A stretch of 41,392 bases of DNA from JBBKWQ01 sp037969115 (GTDB lineage Bacteria > Actinomycetota > Acidimicrobiia > Acidimicrobiales > Ilumatobacteraceae), in NCBI GenBank assembly GCA_037969115.1, contig JBBKWQ010000267.1, forward strand, positions 1 through 41,392, given 5' to 3'. A model generated the notes under the pieces. The model was given only the letters and a program-made list of their open reading frames with translations, did no database searches and was not told where the DNA came from. The position numbers and the translations under genes were made by a program. Below, piece by piece: positions 14,081 to 24,053 of this stretch (position 1 is the stretch's first letter; the number at the start of each line of letters is the position of its first letter).

Positions 14081-17014
14081 ATGACGACGACGAAAGGACG
14101 ACTGGGAGGTGGCTCCCTCGCGCTTCGCTTGACCGCGCTCGTCATCGTGCCCATGATCGCGCTGAGCATTCTGGCGATTCGGCGAATCGACGAGGGACGA
14201 GCGGCCGCTTCGGAGGCTGCAGCGCTGTTCGACGAGGCAGCGCTCCGGCAGAGCATCGCGGCGGTCTTCGCTCCTGCGCAGACCGAACGAATCGCACTGG
14301 AGGGTCTCGCCCGCATCGACGAACTCGGCGTGCCGCGCGAGGTGGTCGTCGACCTGGCTGGCGTCGACTTCCAGACGGTGTACGACGCCAACCTGATCGA
14401 GTTCGAACACAGCCTCGACAGCCTCACGGCCTCGTACGCGAGCATGAAGCTGTCGGACGGAAACACGCTGAGCGACCGGCTCATGTGGATACGCGGATCG
14501 CTCCAGGTCCAACGAGAACTGAGCCAACAGTTGCTGGCGACACAGCCCGACATCAGCGCCGTGTTCGACGAGTTGAGCCTGCTCCTCGATGACGCGGTGA
14601 GACAGTCACCAGTGCCCTCCGTCAGCTCTCAGACGTTCCGCTCGAACCGTGCCCAGCTCGATGCACTGAATCAGGTGCTCTCGAGCGCCGGTGCCTCTGG
14701 AACGGCGCTCATGCAAGGCCTGATCCTCCGCGGACCCGAGCAGACGGTGGAGTTGGTCACACAAACGGCCGCCCATCAGGCGCATCTCGACGTCTTTGCC
14801 GCCACGCTCGACACTGCCGATCTTCCAGGGTTCGACCAAGTTCGGGCGATCCTCGAGCCCATTCCCGAAAACCTCATCAGCGGCGTCGCGCCGGGCGACG
14901 ACGCGAGCGTGATCGACCCGGTCGTGATTGCAGCGTCAGCACGTTCGATCGTGAACCTCGTCGACTACCTCGACGCTCTCGACCAGTACTCGAACCGCTT
15001 CCATCTCAACGTTCTCGCCGAGACCAACGATCTCGCGAAGACCGCCGAGAGCGAGGGCTTCCAGACGTTGCTCATGGTGTCGATCATCGCGGTCGTGAGC
15101 ATGGCGTTGATCGCGCTCATCCTGTGGTCGACACTCGCACCGCTTCGCCGCCTCAACAAGCGGGCGATGCAGATCAGCGACGGCGACCTCGCCGGACACC
15201 CGCTTCCGCTTCGCGGACCACGAGACATCCGGTCGCTCACCTTCACCGTGAACAACATGATGGCCACGCTCCAGCTGGTCGACGACCAGGTCAGCCGCCT
15301 CGCGTCGGGCGACGCACCGGTTGCTTCCACAGCGGAGGTACCCGGAGCGATCGGCGTCTCGATTCGCGACTCGGTCGACCGCCTCTCGACGGTCACCGCA
15401 CAACTCCACAGGAGCGAACAACTCGCATCAGCCATCGTCACCCAGGCGGCCGACGCGATCTGGACGGTCGGCGTCGACGGCGGCATCCGTTCAGCGAACG
15501 ACGCGAGCGCATCGATCACCGGCGTCGCGAGCACAGACCAAGTCGGCTTGCCGCTCCGAGACTTCCTCACGACCCTCGACGGAGAGGCGACGATCCGAGG
15601 AGCCGACGGCACGGAGACGAGAGTCCTCGTGGCACACAGCGCGATCGACGCCGGACCCGAGCCGATCGTGGCCGTCATCGCCCGTGACATCTCCGAACGT
15701 TCGCGCTACGAGAAGCGGTTGGCCCACCAGGCTCGCCACGATGCGCTGACCGGTCTCCCGAACCGATTCGCCGTCCTCGAATACCTCACGGGTCTGTTGG
15801 CCAGGCCCGGCAACAAGGTCGGCGTCCTGTTCGTCGACGTCGACGGTTTCAAGAGTGTCAACGACACCCATGGCCACGCCGCCGGCGATCGAGTGCTGAA
15901 AGAAGTCGCGAACCGACTCTCGAAGTGGGTTCGGCCGACCGAATTCGTCGCACGCCTCGGCGGTGACGAGTTCCTCGTGGTCGTCGACGGTTTCGACGAA
16001 GTCGACGACGTCGTCGCGTTCGGATACCGACTCATCCGAGAGGTCGAGCAGCCCTACGACGACGGCGAGGAGATGTTTGCCCTGTCTGCCAGCATCGGCG
16101 TATCGATTCCCGACAGATCGATGTCGGCTCTCGACGCCATCGTGCACGCCGACAATGCGGTCTACCTGGCGAAACGCCGTGGTCGAGGCCGCGTCGAGAC
16201 CTTTGATGCCGACCTCCAAGCAAGCATCGAGCAGCAAGCCGAGATCGAGCTCGCGCTCCGTCATGGCATTCGCAACGACGAGCTCGTGGTGCACCTCCAA
16301 CCCACGTTCGACGTACAGACCGGCATCGTCCAAGGAGCCGAGGCACTGGTCCGTTGGAACCGCCCGGGAGTGGGCCTGGTTCCACCCGATCAGTTCATCC
16401 CGATCGCCGAGCGGTCGTCGCTCATCTACGAACTCGAACGGTGGGTCCTCGCACAGTCGTGTCACCGCCTCGCCGAGTGGCGCAAGTACGACCCCGATTG
16501 CACGATGCGGATCGCCGTCAACATCTCGGGCCGACATCTCATCGAGGGTGAGCTCATCCACGACGTGGACGCGGCGCTCGCCGACAGCGGCGCCGATCCG
16601 AACATGCTCGAACTCGAACTGACCGAGACCCAACTGCTCGGTGACCTCGTCAAGGCGACCGAGATCCTTCAACAGCTGCGTGCGCGCGGCATCACGATCG
16701 CGGTCGACGACTTCGGAACCGGCTACTCGTCGATGACGTACCTGCGCCATCTCCCTGTCGACTCCATCAAGATCGACCGGAGCTTCGTGGCCAAGGCCAC
16801 CGAAGACGGCTACGACTCGACGGTGGTCGAAGCGTTGCTGACCATCGGACAAACACTGCACCTGAACGTGGTCGCCGAAGGCGTGGAGACCGACGAGCAA
16901 CTCGAGTTCGTTCGATCTCGGGGATGTGATCGGGCGCAGGGTTTCCTGCTCGCACGCCCGATGCCGATCGAGCAGGCAGAAGCTGTGCTCTTCGGCGTCG
17001 ACGCCCTGCGGTGA
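14081..17014 (+). CDS. Membrane GGDEF/EAL protein with sensor, HAMP and PAS domains
   Basis: A 977-residue cyclic-di-GMP turnover protein. Helix 1 (residues about 12-33) and helix 2 (about 328-353) enclose a helical extracytoplasmic sensor that may be NIT-like. Then come HAMP (about 350-405), PAS (about 445-550), GGDEF and EAL. GGDEF is intact at 627-631, but the upstream inhibitory-site motif reads RPTE instead of RxxD. EAL starts at Glu754 (EALVRW). NISGRH, ELTETQLL, DDFGTGYSS (Asp876-Asp877), KIDRSFV and AEGVET/QGF are all present, so the phosphodiesterase looks complete. The net direction is not predictable; product inhibition of the cyclase is probably weakened. The gene stands alone, and an upstream out-of-frame ATG at 14074 is ignored. 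Confidence 0.92.
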   Translation: MTTTKGRLGGGSLALRLTALVIVPMIALSILAIRRIDEGRAAASEAAALFDEAALRQSIAAVFAPAQTERIALEGLARIDELGVPREVVVDLAGVDFQTVYDANLIEFEHSLDSLTASYASMKLSDGNTLSDRLMWIRGSLQVQRELSQQLLATQPDISAVFDELSLLLDDAVRQSPVPSVSSQTFRSNRAQLDALNQVLSSAGASGTALMQGLILRGPEQTVELVTQTAAHQAHLDVFAATLDTADLPGFDQVRAILEPIPENLISGVAPGDDASVIDPVVIAASARSIVNLVDYLDALDQYSNRFHLNVLAETNDLAKTAESEGFQTLLMVSIIAVVSMALIALILWSTLAPLRRLNKRAMQISDGDLAGHPLPLRGPRDIRSLTFTVNNMMATLQLVDDQVSRLASGDAPVASTAEVPGAIGVSIRDSVDRLSTVTAQLHRSEQLASAIVTQAADAIWTVGVDGGIRSANDASASITGVASTDQVGLPLRDFLTTLDGEATIRGADGTETRVLVAHSAIDAGPEPIVAVIARDISERSRYEKRLAHQARHDALTGLPNRFAVLEYLTGLLARPGNKVGVLFVDVDGFKSVNDTHGHAAGDRVLKEVANRLSKWVRPTEFVARLGGDEFLVVVDGFDEVDDVVAFGYRLIREVEQPYDDGEEMFALSASIGVSIPDRSMSALDAIVHADNAVYLAKRRGRGRVETFDADLQASIEQQAEIELALRHGIRNDELVVHLQPTFDVQTGIVQGAEALVRWNRPGVGLVPPDQFIPIAERSSLIYELERWVLAQSCHRLAEWRKYDPDCTMRIAVNISGRHLIEGELIHDVDAALADSGADPNMLELELTETQLLGDLVKATEILQQLRARGITIAVDDFGTGYSSMTYLRHLPVDSIKIDRSFVAKATEDGYDSTVVEALLTIGQTLHLNVVAEGVETDEQLEFVRSRGCDRAQGFLLARPMPIEQAEAVLFGVDALR

Positions 17015-17030
17015 CCGACCTCAGGCCGAC

Positions 17031-17036
17031 TACCGT
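17031..17036 (+). promoter_or_regulatory. -10 box TACCGT deciding the GNAT start
   Basis: TACCGT lies 6 nt before GTG 17043 in the 28-nt gap after the GGDEF/EAL stop, so the acetyltransferase gene probably has its own leaderless transcript. Confidence 0.5.
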
Positions 17037-17042
17037 CAAGAG

Positions 17043-17492
17043 GTGACCGCGCCACGCATCGTCGCCATCACCGCAGCGCAAACACACCCGCTTCGGCGCG
17101 ACGTCTTGCGCTCCGGCACCCCGAGCGACCTGGTGGTCTTCGAGGGCGACGATGAGCCGACGACTTCGCATTGGGGTGCTGCGATCGACGGTTCGATCGT
17201 GGCAATCGCGACATGGGTTGAACGCAATCGGGCCGATCGACCCGGGTTGCGGGGTCTGCAGCTTCGCGGCATGGCAACCGACCCGAACATGCGCGGGCGC
17301 GGTCTCGGCGCGATGTTGTTGGCCGACGGCGTCGATCGGGCCCGTGCGAAGGGCTATGAGCTGGTGTGGGCGCATGCGCGTGTGACCGCACTCGACTTCT
17401 ACGAGGCACACGGATTTCGTCCCATCGGCGGCACATATGTCGACGCAACGACCTCGCTCGAGCATCGCGACATCATCGCCGTGCTGCCCTGA
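17043..17492 (+). CDS. GNAT family N-acetyltransferase
   Basis: A 149-residue acetyltransferase. The acetyl-CoA loop is seen as LQLRGMATDPNMRGRGLGAMLL, followed by helix ADGVDRARAKGYELVWAHAR and the closing strand/helix ALDFYEAHGFRPIGG. The N-terminal HPLRRDVLRSG and FEGDDEPTTSHWGA are typical of a GNAT group near ElaA-like proteins. The substrate is unknown. GTG 17043 is supported by the -10 box 6 nt upstream and gives a full-length domain. It shares the strand with the small helical gene 84 nt downstream, which has its own strong ribosome site. Confidence 0.85.
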   Translation: MTAPRIVAITAAQTHPLRRDVLRSGTPSDLVVFEGDDEPTTSHWGAAIDGSIVAIATWVERNRADRPGLRGLQLRGMATDPNMRGRGLGAMLLADGVDRARAKGYELVWAHARVTALDFYEAHGFRPIGGTYVDATTSLEHRDIIAVLP

Positions 17493-17575
17493 CCCTGCCG
17501 GCCCGGCGCAGATTCCGATCGACGATTTCCGTATCGGCTGATCGCTGTCCCACCGTGCTCCAGGAGGTCACCCAT

Positions 17576-17854
17576 ATGCCCAGCCATCCACTCGGCGATG
17601 AGTATCGGCGTCGCGCACATCGGCTCCGACAACTTGCGTCGTCGATCGAGACGAGCAGCGTGATGCAACTGCACCATCATGCCGGCAGCGCCACGTGGTC
17701 GTGCCCAGCCGCGACCACTGCCCTCGAAGCGTTGAGGTCGCACCGAACGTCGTTGCAGCGTCACGTCGGCGAGCTGCACGGTTCGGCCAGCTGGCTCGTC
17801 CGGCGCGCCGACGAGCTCGATGCGTCGCTCCTCAGCACTCCGGGGCCGGTCTAG
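17576..17854 (+). CDS. Small helical protein, possibly WXG100-like
   Basis: A 92-residue protein, mostly helical, with two long helices around SATWSCPAATTAL. The Trp followed by a short Pro/Ala turn and a second helix (LEALRSHRTSLQRHVGELHGSASWLVRRADELDAS) resembles the W-x-G hairpin of WXG100/ESX-type proteins. The exact WxG is absent (WSC), so the match is weak. This is the best classical ribosome site in the window: AGGAGGT at 17562-17568, 7 nt before ATG 17576. No ESX secretion genes are nearby. Its stop and that of the convergent MDMPI-type gene share the palindrome CTAG (17851-17854). Confidence 0.6.
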   Translation: MPSHPLGDEYRRRAHRLRQLASSIETSSVMQLHHHAGSATWSCPAATTALEALRSHRTSLQRHVGELHGSASWLVRRADELDASLLSTPGPV

Positions 17855-18489
17855 AAGATCGCCGCGGGTTCGAGTCCTTCGATCTCGACGCGGCCCATCA
17901 GCCACGCGAGGCGTTCGGGTGGTGGAGCGGCCAGCGCCGCACCTGGCAGCGATGTCATCCCCATCGGCTGGCGGGCCGTCCAGAGCATTTCCATCCGCCT
18001 GAGTTCGAGACGTAGGTACTCGCTGGGCATGTCGGCGAACACATAGCCAAGACCGAGGTCGGCGCGGTGCACCTCGACTTCTCGCCACCGGCGAAACGGG
18101 GTGTCGCTCAACGGCACCTGCGCGGTCACGGTGTGCGCGAGCACGTCCCAGTGTTCGTGCGCGTTCCACCGCCGTTCGAGCTCGTCCGCAGTAGCGCTGA
18201 CGTCGCCGATCAGTTCGGGCCATCCTCGCCCTGCCCCTGACTCGATGTCGGCGTTGCGTCCCTTCACGCCGTGCGGATACTGGTCGTGCCCGTCGAGCAG
18301 CGAGACCATGCTGTCGGCGTTTCGGGCGATGTGGGTGAGCACATGGCCCACCGTCCATCCGGGCAGCAGCGAAGGCGTCGACGCCTCGACCGGCTCCAGC
18401 GACCGTAACCAGCCGACCAGTGCGTGGTGTGACGTCGTGCACCCGGCGATGCTGCGCTCTCGATCACTGGCGAAGTCTCCTGAGCTCAC
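17851..18489 (-). CDS. MDMPI/DinB-type (mycothiol-dependent) family protein
   Basis: A 212-residue member of the maleylpyruvate isomerase superfamily. The N-terminal four-helix bundle carries PSLLPGWTVGHVLTHIARNADS, with His49 or His53 as first metal ligand, and FRRWREVEVHRADLG, with the Glu and His ligands. The C-terminal part ends LAWLMGRVEIEGLEPA, the short acidic tail typical of the group. The substrate is unknown; mycothiol use is inferred from family and phylum. GTG 18489 is chosen since TACGGT on the minus strand ends 7 nt before it; the longer open frame upstream has no such support and would cross the gnd promoter region. It diverges from the gnd operon. Confidence 0.82.
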   Translation of the reverse strand: MSSGDFASDRERSIAGCTTSHHALVGWLRSLEPVEASTPSLLPGWTVGHVLTHIARNADSMVSLLDGHDQYPHGVKGRNADIESGAGRGWPELIGDVSATADELERRWNAHEHWDVLAHTVTAQVPLSDTPFRRWREVEVHRADLGLGYVFADMPSEYLRLELRRMEMLWTARQPMGMTSLPGAALAAPPPERLAWLMGRVEIEGLEPAAIF

Positions 18490-18496
18490 GTGTGTG

Positions 18497-18502
18497 ACCG
18501 TA
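18497..18502 (-). promoter_or_regulatory. -10 box TACGGT deciding the MDMPI-type start
   Basis: On the minus strand TACGGT (18502-18497) is followed by 7 nt and GTG 18489, which implies a leaderless message. Confidence 0.5.
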
Positions 18503-18568
18503 GGCGCGGTCGTGGCAGGCTGGCGGCATGGACCCGGCGCTCGGCACGCGCCCAGGAAGGACAACACG

Positions 18569-19590
<1,022 letters not shown>

Positions 19591-19594
<4 letters not shown>

Positions 19595-20997
19595 CGTTGT
19601 TGCCGAGCCGCCAGCCCGAAGCCGACGCATTGGTGCTCTTCGGTGCAACCGGCGATCTCGCCAAGCGCAAGCTCTTCCCGGCCCTGTACCACCTGGAGGA
19701 AACCGGTCAGCTCAAGGTTCCCGTGATCGGCGTGGCCCGTTCGAGCTGGACCGACGAGGCATTCTGCGAGCACGCGCACGACGCGATCATCGCGGCCGAC
19801 CCACACGCCGATGCCGCCGTGCTCGAGCCGTTGATGGCCCGCCTCGACCTCATCCAGGGTGACTATTCCGACGAGGCCACGTGGATGGAGTTGCGCGACG
19901 TGCTCGACCGACACGGATCGACCAACGCCGTGTTCTACATGGCGATCCCACCCTCGATGTTCCCGATGGTCGCCCGTTCGCTTGCGTCGGTTGGGCTCAA
20001 CGAACGCGGCCGGATCGTCGTCGAAAAGCCGTTCGGCCGAGACCTCGCATCGGCCGTGGAGCTGAACGCCACCCTGCATTCCGTGTTCCCCGAGGAGCGC
20101 ATCTTTCGCATCGACCACTATCTCGGCAAGGAGAGCGTCGAAGATCTACTGGTCTTCCGATTCTCCAACACACTGCTCGAACCGGTGTGGAATCGGCGCT
20201 ACGTGCGCAGCGTTCAGGTCACGATGTCGGAGACGATCGGTGTCGAGGGACGTGGGTCGTTCTACGACGGAGTCGGCGCAGTACGCGACGTGCTCCAGAA
20301 CCATCTGCTCCAGGTCGTGGCCCTGCTCGCGATGGAGCCACCGGTCGGTCCCGACGCGGAGTTCTTGCAGGACGAGAAGGCGAAGGTCATGGCAGCGATG
20401 CGGCCTGTCGATCCGGCTCAATTCGTCCGTGGTCAGTACGTCGGATACCGGGACGAACCGGGCGTCGACGCTGCGTCGTCGGTCGAGACGTTCGCCGCCG
20501 CCCGGCTCGAGATCGATTCGTGGCGCTGGGCGGGTGTGCCGTGGTTCGTGCGGGTCGGCAAGGGAATGACGCAGGCTGCCACCGAGGCGGTCGTCGAGTT
20601 CCACTCGCCACCGAGATTGCTGTTCGACGAGGCCGGCGGACCGCCTCCGGGCCGGAACCTCGTCCGCCTGCGGCTCGGCAAGCAGGACGGCGTGACGTTC
20701 TCGCTCCAGGCGAAGACACCGGGCCCGCACCTCGACAGCCAGTGCGTCGACGTGTCGGTCGACTTTGCAGCAGCGCTCGGAATCCGGCAAGAGGCGTACG
20801 AACGCCTACTCGGTGACGCCATCGTCGGATCAACTCGCCGATTCGCCCGTCAGGATGTGGTGGAGAACACCTGGCGTGTCGTGCAGCCGGCGCTCGATCA
20901 GCCGGGCGTCGTGCACCCCTACTTCCGTGGTTCCTGGGGTCCGTCCGAGGCGGACCGTCTCTTGGCCGACGGCGACGGTTGGTTCGAACCGGCATGA
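19591..20997 (+). CDS. zwf: Glucose-6-phosphate 1-dehydrogenase
   Basis: A 468-residue G6PDH, which oxidises glucose 6-phosphate to 6-phosphogluconolactone with NADP+. The coenzyme motif GATGDLAKRKLFPALY is at residues 18-33. EKPFGRDL and the active-site segment RIDHYLGKE (Arg173, His176) are present. GRGSFYDGVGAVRDVLQNHLLQ and the C-terminal WFVRVGKGM are typical. ATG 19591 overlaps the gnd stop as ATGA; the open frame extends far upstream only as a false reading through gnd. With gnd it covers two of the three oxidative steps; no lactonase gene is seen here. Its own stop overlaps the next start. Confidence 0.95.
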
Positions 20998-22109
20998 CGA
21001 TCTCGCAACCTGATGGCTCGTCGTCGTTGACCGCCGACGAACGAGCGGCAGCTCGCGCCTTCGTGGCGCGATGTGAGGTGCGGCTGTCCACGTTCCACAG
21101 GATTGCCGTCGGCATGTTGTCCGGTGCCGGATTGTTGGTGGTGCTTCCCGTGGTTGCACGCGACGCGGTGACCGGGCTGCTCCGGTCGTTGTTGGTGGGC
21201 GGTGTCGGCTTCTCCGACGTTGCATTGGTGACCGCCGTCCTCGCCGTCATGGGGGTACCCGCAGCGGCGTTGTGGCTCCTGTTCGCAGACCTGACCCGTT
21301 TCTACTTTCACGCCAACCACATCGGCGACGGCGGCAGGGAGGTGTTCACCCCACGCTTCACCCTCACGTCGTTGCAGTTGCCGTCCGACGAACTCGGTCC
21401 CAGTGCCACCCGGGACCTGGAGCGCATCCGTACCGATCCGTGGATCGTAGAGTTGCTGGTACCCACCAACGACGCTTCGCGTCGACGGGTCGACCGCCAA
21501 CTCGAGGTGTACGGCGGGCTCGTTGACGGCGCCGACGACGTCGCCCGTGCCGCCGGATTGTTCGAGCTGGCAGCATCGAGAACACGTCCCCTCCTCGAGG
21601 AGGTTGCCAAGCTGGAACACGGCATGGCGCGGCATGCGCTTCGTCTGCGCGGGCTGGTCCTGCGATATGTCAAAGCGCTGCTGGCACTGCTGACGACGGC
21701 GCTCGCCGTCTACGCAGGTGATGCCATCGTGGCCGAACTCGACAGCGGACTGGGATTGACCGTGCCGGGCGCAATCTGGCTGGCCGGGGTGGTTCTCGTG
21801 TGGGCTCCGCTGGTCGTGCTCGCCGTGACGTCGCCGGTTCGCTGGATCGAGCAGCTGATGCGGGATGACGGTGCGCCCTCGACGGCCGTGGCCGACGATC
21901 CCGAATTGACCTTCATCGAACGGGTCTCGCTGCGAATCGCCGCAGTCGGATGGCTGGCGGCAGCCGCTGCAATGGTGATGTCGGTCACCGACGATGCAAC
22001 CACGCCGACCGCGCGAACACTGGGGCTGATCGTTCTGGCGGTGTCCGCACTGGCGGTGGGGGCTTCGGCATTCACCGGTCGATTTCGCAGTCTCGCAACG
22101 ATGTCGTAG
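20994..22109 (+). CDS. Unrecognised multi-pass membrane protein in the gnd-zwf operon
   Basis: 371 residues. Two hydrophobic segments near the N-terminus (VGMLSGAGLLVVLPVV and a second around LVTAVLAVMGVPAAALWLLF) are followed by a soluble, helix-rich middle of about 120 residues (LELAASRTR-type helices and LLEEVAKLEHGMARH). Two more helices follow (YVKALLALLTTALAVYAG, AIWLAGVVLVWAPLVVLAV) and a final pair near the C-terminus. I do not recognise a family or an active site. ATG 20994 overlaps the zwf TGA (ATGA), so it is translated with the pentose phosphate enzymes. A link to redox or sugar-phosphate physiology is only inference. The 3' end faces the btu operon. Confidence 0.7.
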   Translation: MTISQPDGSSSLTADERAAARAFVARCEVRLSTFHRIAVGMLSGAGLLVVLPVVARDAVTGLLRSLLVGGVGFSDVALVTAVLAVMGVPAAALWLLFADLTRFYFHANHIGDGGREVFTPRFTLTSLQLPSDELGPSATRDLERIRTDPWIVELLVPTNDASRRRVDRQLEVYGGLVDGADDVARAAGLFELAASRTRPLLEEVAKLEHGMARHALRLRGLVLRYVKALLALLTTALAVYAGDAIVAELDSGLGLTVPGAIWLAGVVLVWAPLVVLAVTSPVRWIEQLMRDDGAPSTAVADDPELTFIERVSLRIAAVGWLAAAAAMVMSVTDDATTPTARTLGLIVLAVSALAVGASAFTGRFRSLATMS

Positions 22110-22146
22110 GGCAAGGTGCTGTCGAGAGGTTGGCCGGACAAGTCTC

Positions 22147-22941
22147 CTACAGTTCGACTTCGCCGAGATGTCTCCGCCTCGGGATCACGACGACGGTGCC
22201 GTCGGGTTCGTGACGTACCGAAACGGTGACGCCGTAGAACTCGGCGAGGATGTCGGCGCGCAGCACCTCGTCGGCTGGTCCGGTCGCCACGACCACACCC
22301 TCGTGCAGGAGTGCCAGACGATCGCTGTACAGACCGGCCAACGTGAGGTCGTGCATGGCCGACATCACCGTGAGACCGTGATCGTGACGCAGCCGGGCGA
22401 CGAGCTCCAGTGCCTGTTGTTGATGTCCGATGTCGAGTGCGCTCGTGGGTTCGTCGAGCAGCAAGATCGGCGCTTCCGTAGCGAGTGCGCGGGCGATCAC
22501 GACTCGCTGACGCTCTCCGCCGCTGAGCTCGCCGAGCCGCCGATCGGCGAACGACGTGAGATCGAGACGATCGAGCACGTCTGATGCCATTGCGCGGTCG
22601 TGACGGGTCTCTGATCCGAAGTAGCCGATGTGTGGAGCCCGCCCGAGCAGCGCGTACTCGAAACTCGTCATGTCGGCCGGCATCAACGGTTCCTGCGGAA
22701 CGAACGCGACGAGTGCGGCTCGTCGGCCACGCGATCTCAACGCCATCGAAGCGCCGTCGACCAGGACTTCACCGTCGTATCGCACGATGCCGGCGAGCGC
22801 GCGGAGCAGCGACGACTTGCCGGCGCCGTTCGGCCCGATCAGGCCCAACCACTCCCCCGACCTGACGGTGTCGGAGAAGCCGTGCAACACGCAGCGCCCG
22901 TCATAGGACACGGATACGTCACGGAGTTCGAGCGAACTCAT
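22147..22941 (-). CDS. btuD: Cobalamin ABC transporter, ATP-binding protein
   Basis: A 264-residue ABC ATPase of the FepC/BtuD branch. Walker A is GPNGAGKSS (about 36-44), the Q-loop is FVPQEPL, the signature is LSGGERQRVVIARAL, Walker B is ILLLDEPTSALD, and the switch His is in MHDLTLA. The domain after it (VATGPADEVLRADILAEFYGV) is typical of iron and vitamin B12 importers. Its ATG overlaps the end of the permease gene by four bases. The B12 riboswitch upstream of the operon makes cobalamin the likely cargo rather than iron-siderophore or haem. It is the last gene of the operon and is convergent with the membrane protein gene. Confidence 0.9.
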   Translation of the reverse strand: MSSLELRDVSVSYDGRCVLHGFSDTVRSGEWLGLIGPNGAGKSSLLRALAGIVRYDGEVLVDGASMALRSRGRRAALVAFVPQEPLMPADMTSFEYALLGRAPHIGYFGSETRHDRAMASDVLDRLDLTSFADRRLGELSGGERQRVVIARALATEAPILLLDEPTSALDIGHQQQALELVARLRHDHGLTVMSAMHDLTLAGLYSDRLALLHEGVVVATGPADEVLRADILAEFYGVTVSVRHEPDGTVVVIPRRRHLGEVEL

Positions 22942-24005
22942 ACCGCCACCCGACGAGTGCGGAGCAGATAGATGAAGAACGGTGCGCCGATGAACGCGGT
23001 CACCACACCGATCGGCAACTCGGCCGGAGCGCTGAGCACTCGGCCCGGGATGTCGACCAGGATCAGGAAGGCGGCACCGAACAGCATGGTCAGTGGCAGC
23101 ACCCGCCGATAGCTCGACCCGGTGAGCAACCGAACGATGTGCGGAACGATCAGCCCGACGAACCCGATGAGCCCGCTCACCGAGACCACCGCCGCCGTGC
23201 CCAACGTCGCCGCCATCACGACGACGAGGCGGATTCGCGCAACGGGAGCCCCGAGCGTGACGGCTTCATCGTCGCCCACACGCAACAGGTCGAGGTGTCG
23301 ACGGTGCAGGAGCAGCACGATCGCGCTGATCACCACGTAGGGAAGCACGAGTCGCACGTCTCCCCACTTCGCGGTGGAGAGCCTGCCGAGGATCCACGAA
23401 TACACCTCGCGCACGACGTCGGAGTTGCGCTGCAACACGAATGTCTGGATCGCAGTGGTCAACGACACCATCGCAACACCCGCAAGCACCAGCGTCGATC
23501 CGGTTCGCGCACCGCCGAACGCAGCGCCGACGACGTACGTGACGGCGACGGTGGCGAGCGAGAACACGAAGGCGGTTGCCGGTGTCGGGTCGATCGGCCA
23601 GTCGATGTTCTGGGACTGCGTCAGCACGATCATGATCGTCGCGCCGAGCCCCGCACCGGCTGCCGCACCCAACAGATACGGATCGACCAGCGGGTTTCGG
23701 AACACGCCCTGGTAACTGGCGCCGCCGAGCGAGAGCATCCCGCCGACGATGCCTGCCAGCACGACCCGCGGCATACGAATCTGCCACACGATGTTCCACT
23801 CGGCCTCGCTCACGCCACTGTCGAGCGAGATGAGTGGAAGGTGATCGAGCAACGCGAGCGGGACTCGCCACGGAGACGGGCCGGCCGGACCGATCATGGC
23901 CCCAGCCATCACCGCGACCAGCAGCAGCGTGCCGGCAACGACATACCAACCCGACGGCCGGTGGGAGGTGGATGCGGTGGTGTCCCGCGACGACGAATCG
24001 ATCAT
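22938..24005 (-). CDS. btuC: Cobalamin ABC transporter, permease (FecCD family)
   Basis: About 355 residues with about ten transmembrane helices of the FecCD/BtuC family. Typical motifs are PRVVLAGIVGGMLSLGGASYQGVFRNPLVDPYLLG, the coupling region WLGRLSTAKW-like WILGRLSTAKWGDV, and the late GLIGFVGLIVPHIVRLL. The protein forms the membrane channel and docks the ATPase. Two starts are possible, GTG 24032 and ATG 24005. The ATG leaves a normal short N-tail before the first helix (SGWYVVAGTLLLVAVM) and is chosen, but without a strong ribosome site the choice is uncertain. The gene lies about 50 nt after btuF and overlaps the ATPase gene. Confidence 0.9.
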   Translation of the reverse strand: MIDSSSRDTTASTSHRPSGWYVVAGTLLLVAVMAGAMIGPAGPSPWRVPLALLDHLPLISLDSGVSEAEWNIVWQIRMPRVVLAGIVGGMLSLGGASYQGVFRNPLVDPYLLGAAAGAGLGATIMIVLTQSQNIDWPIDPTPATAFVFSLATVAVTYVVGAAFGGARTGSTLVLAGVAMVSLTTAIQTFVLQRNSDVVREVYSWILGRLSTAKWGDVRLVLPYVVISAIVLLLHRRHLDLLRVGDDEAVTLGAPVARIRLVVVMAATLGTAAVVSVSGLIGFVGLIVPHIVRLLTGSSYRRVLPLTMLFGAAFLILVDIPGRVLSAPAELPIGVVTAFIGAPFFIYLLRTRRVAV

Positions 24006-24053
24006 GACCGCCGTAGTTCTCCAGGGACGCACCCATCGACCTGCATCATCGCC

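Noticed and set aside
17863..17885. GGGTTCGAGTCC, like a tRNA T-arm
   Set aside because: No acceptor or anticodon arms fit around it, and it lies in the 3' end of the MDMPI-type gene. Similar GGTTCGAACC strings at 5370 and 20985 are coding too.
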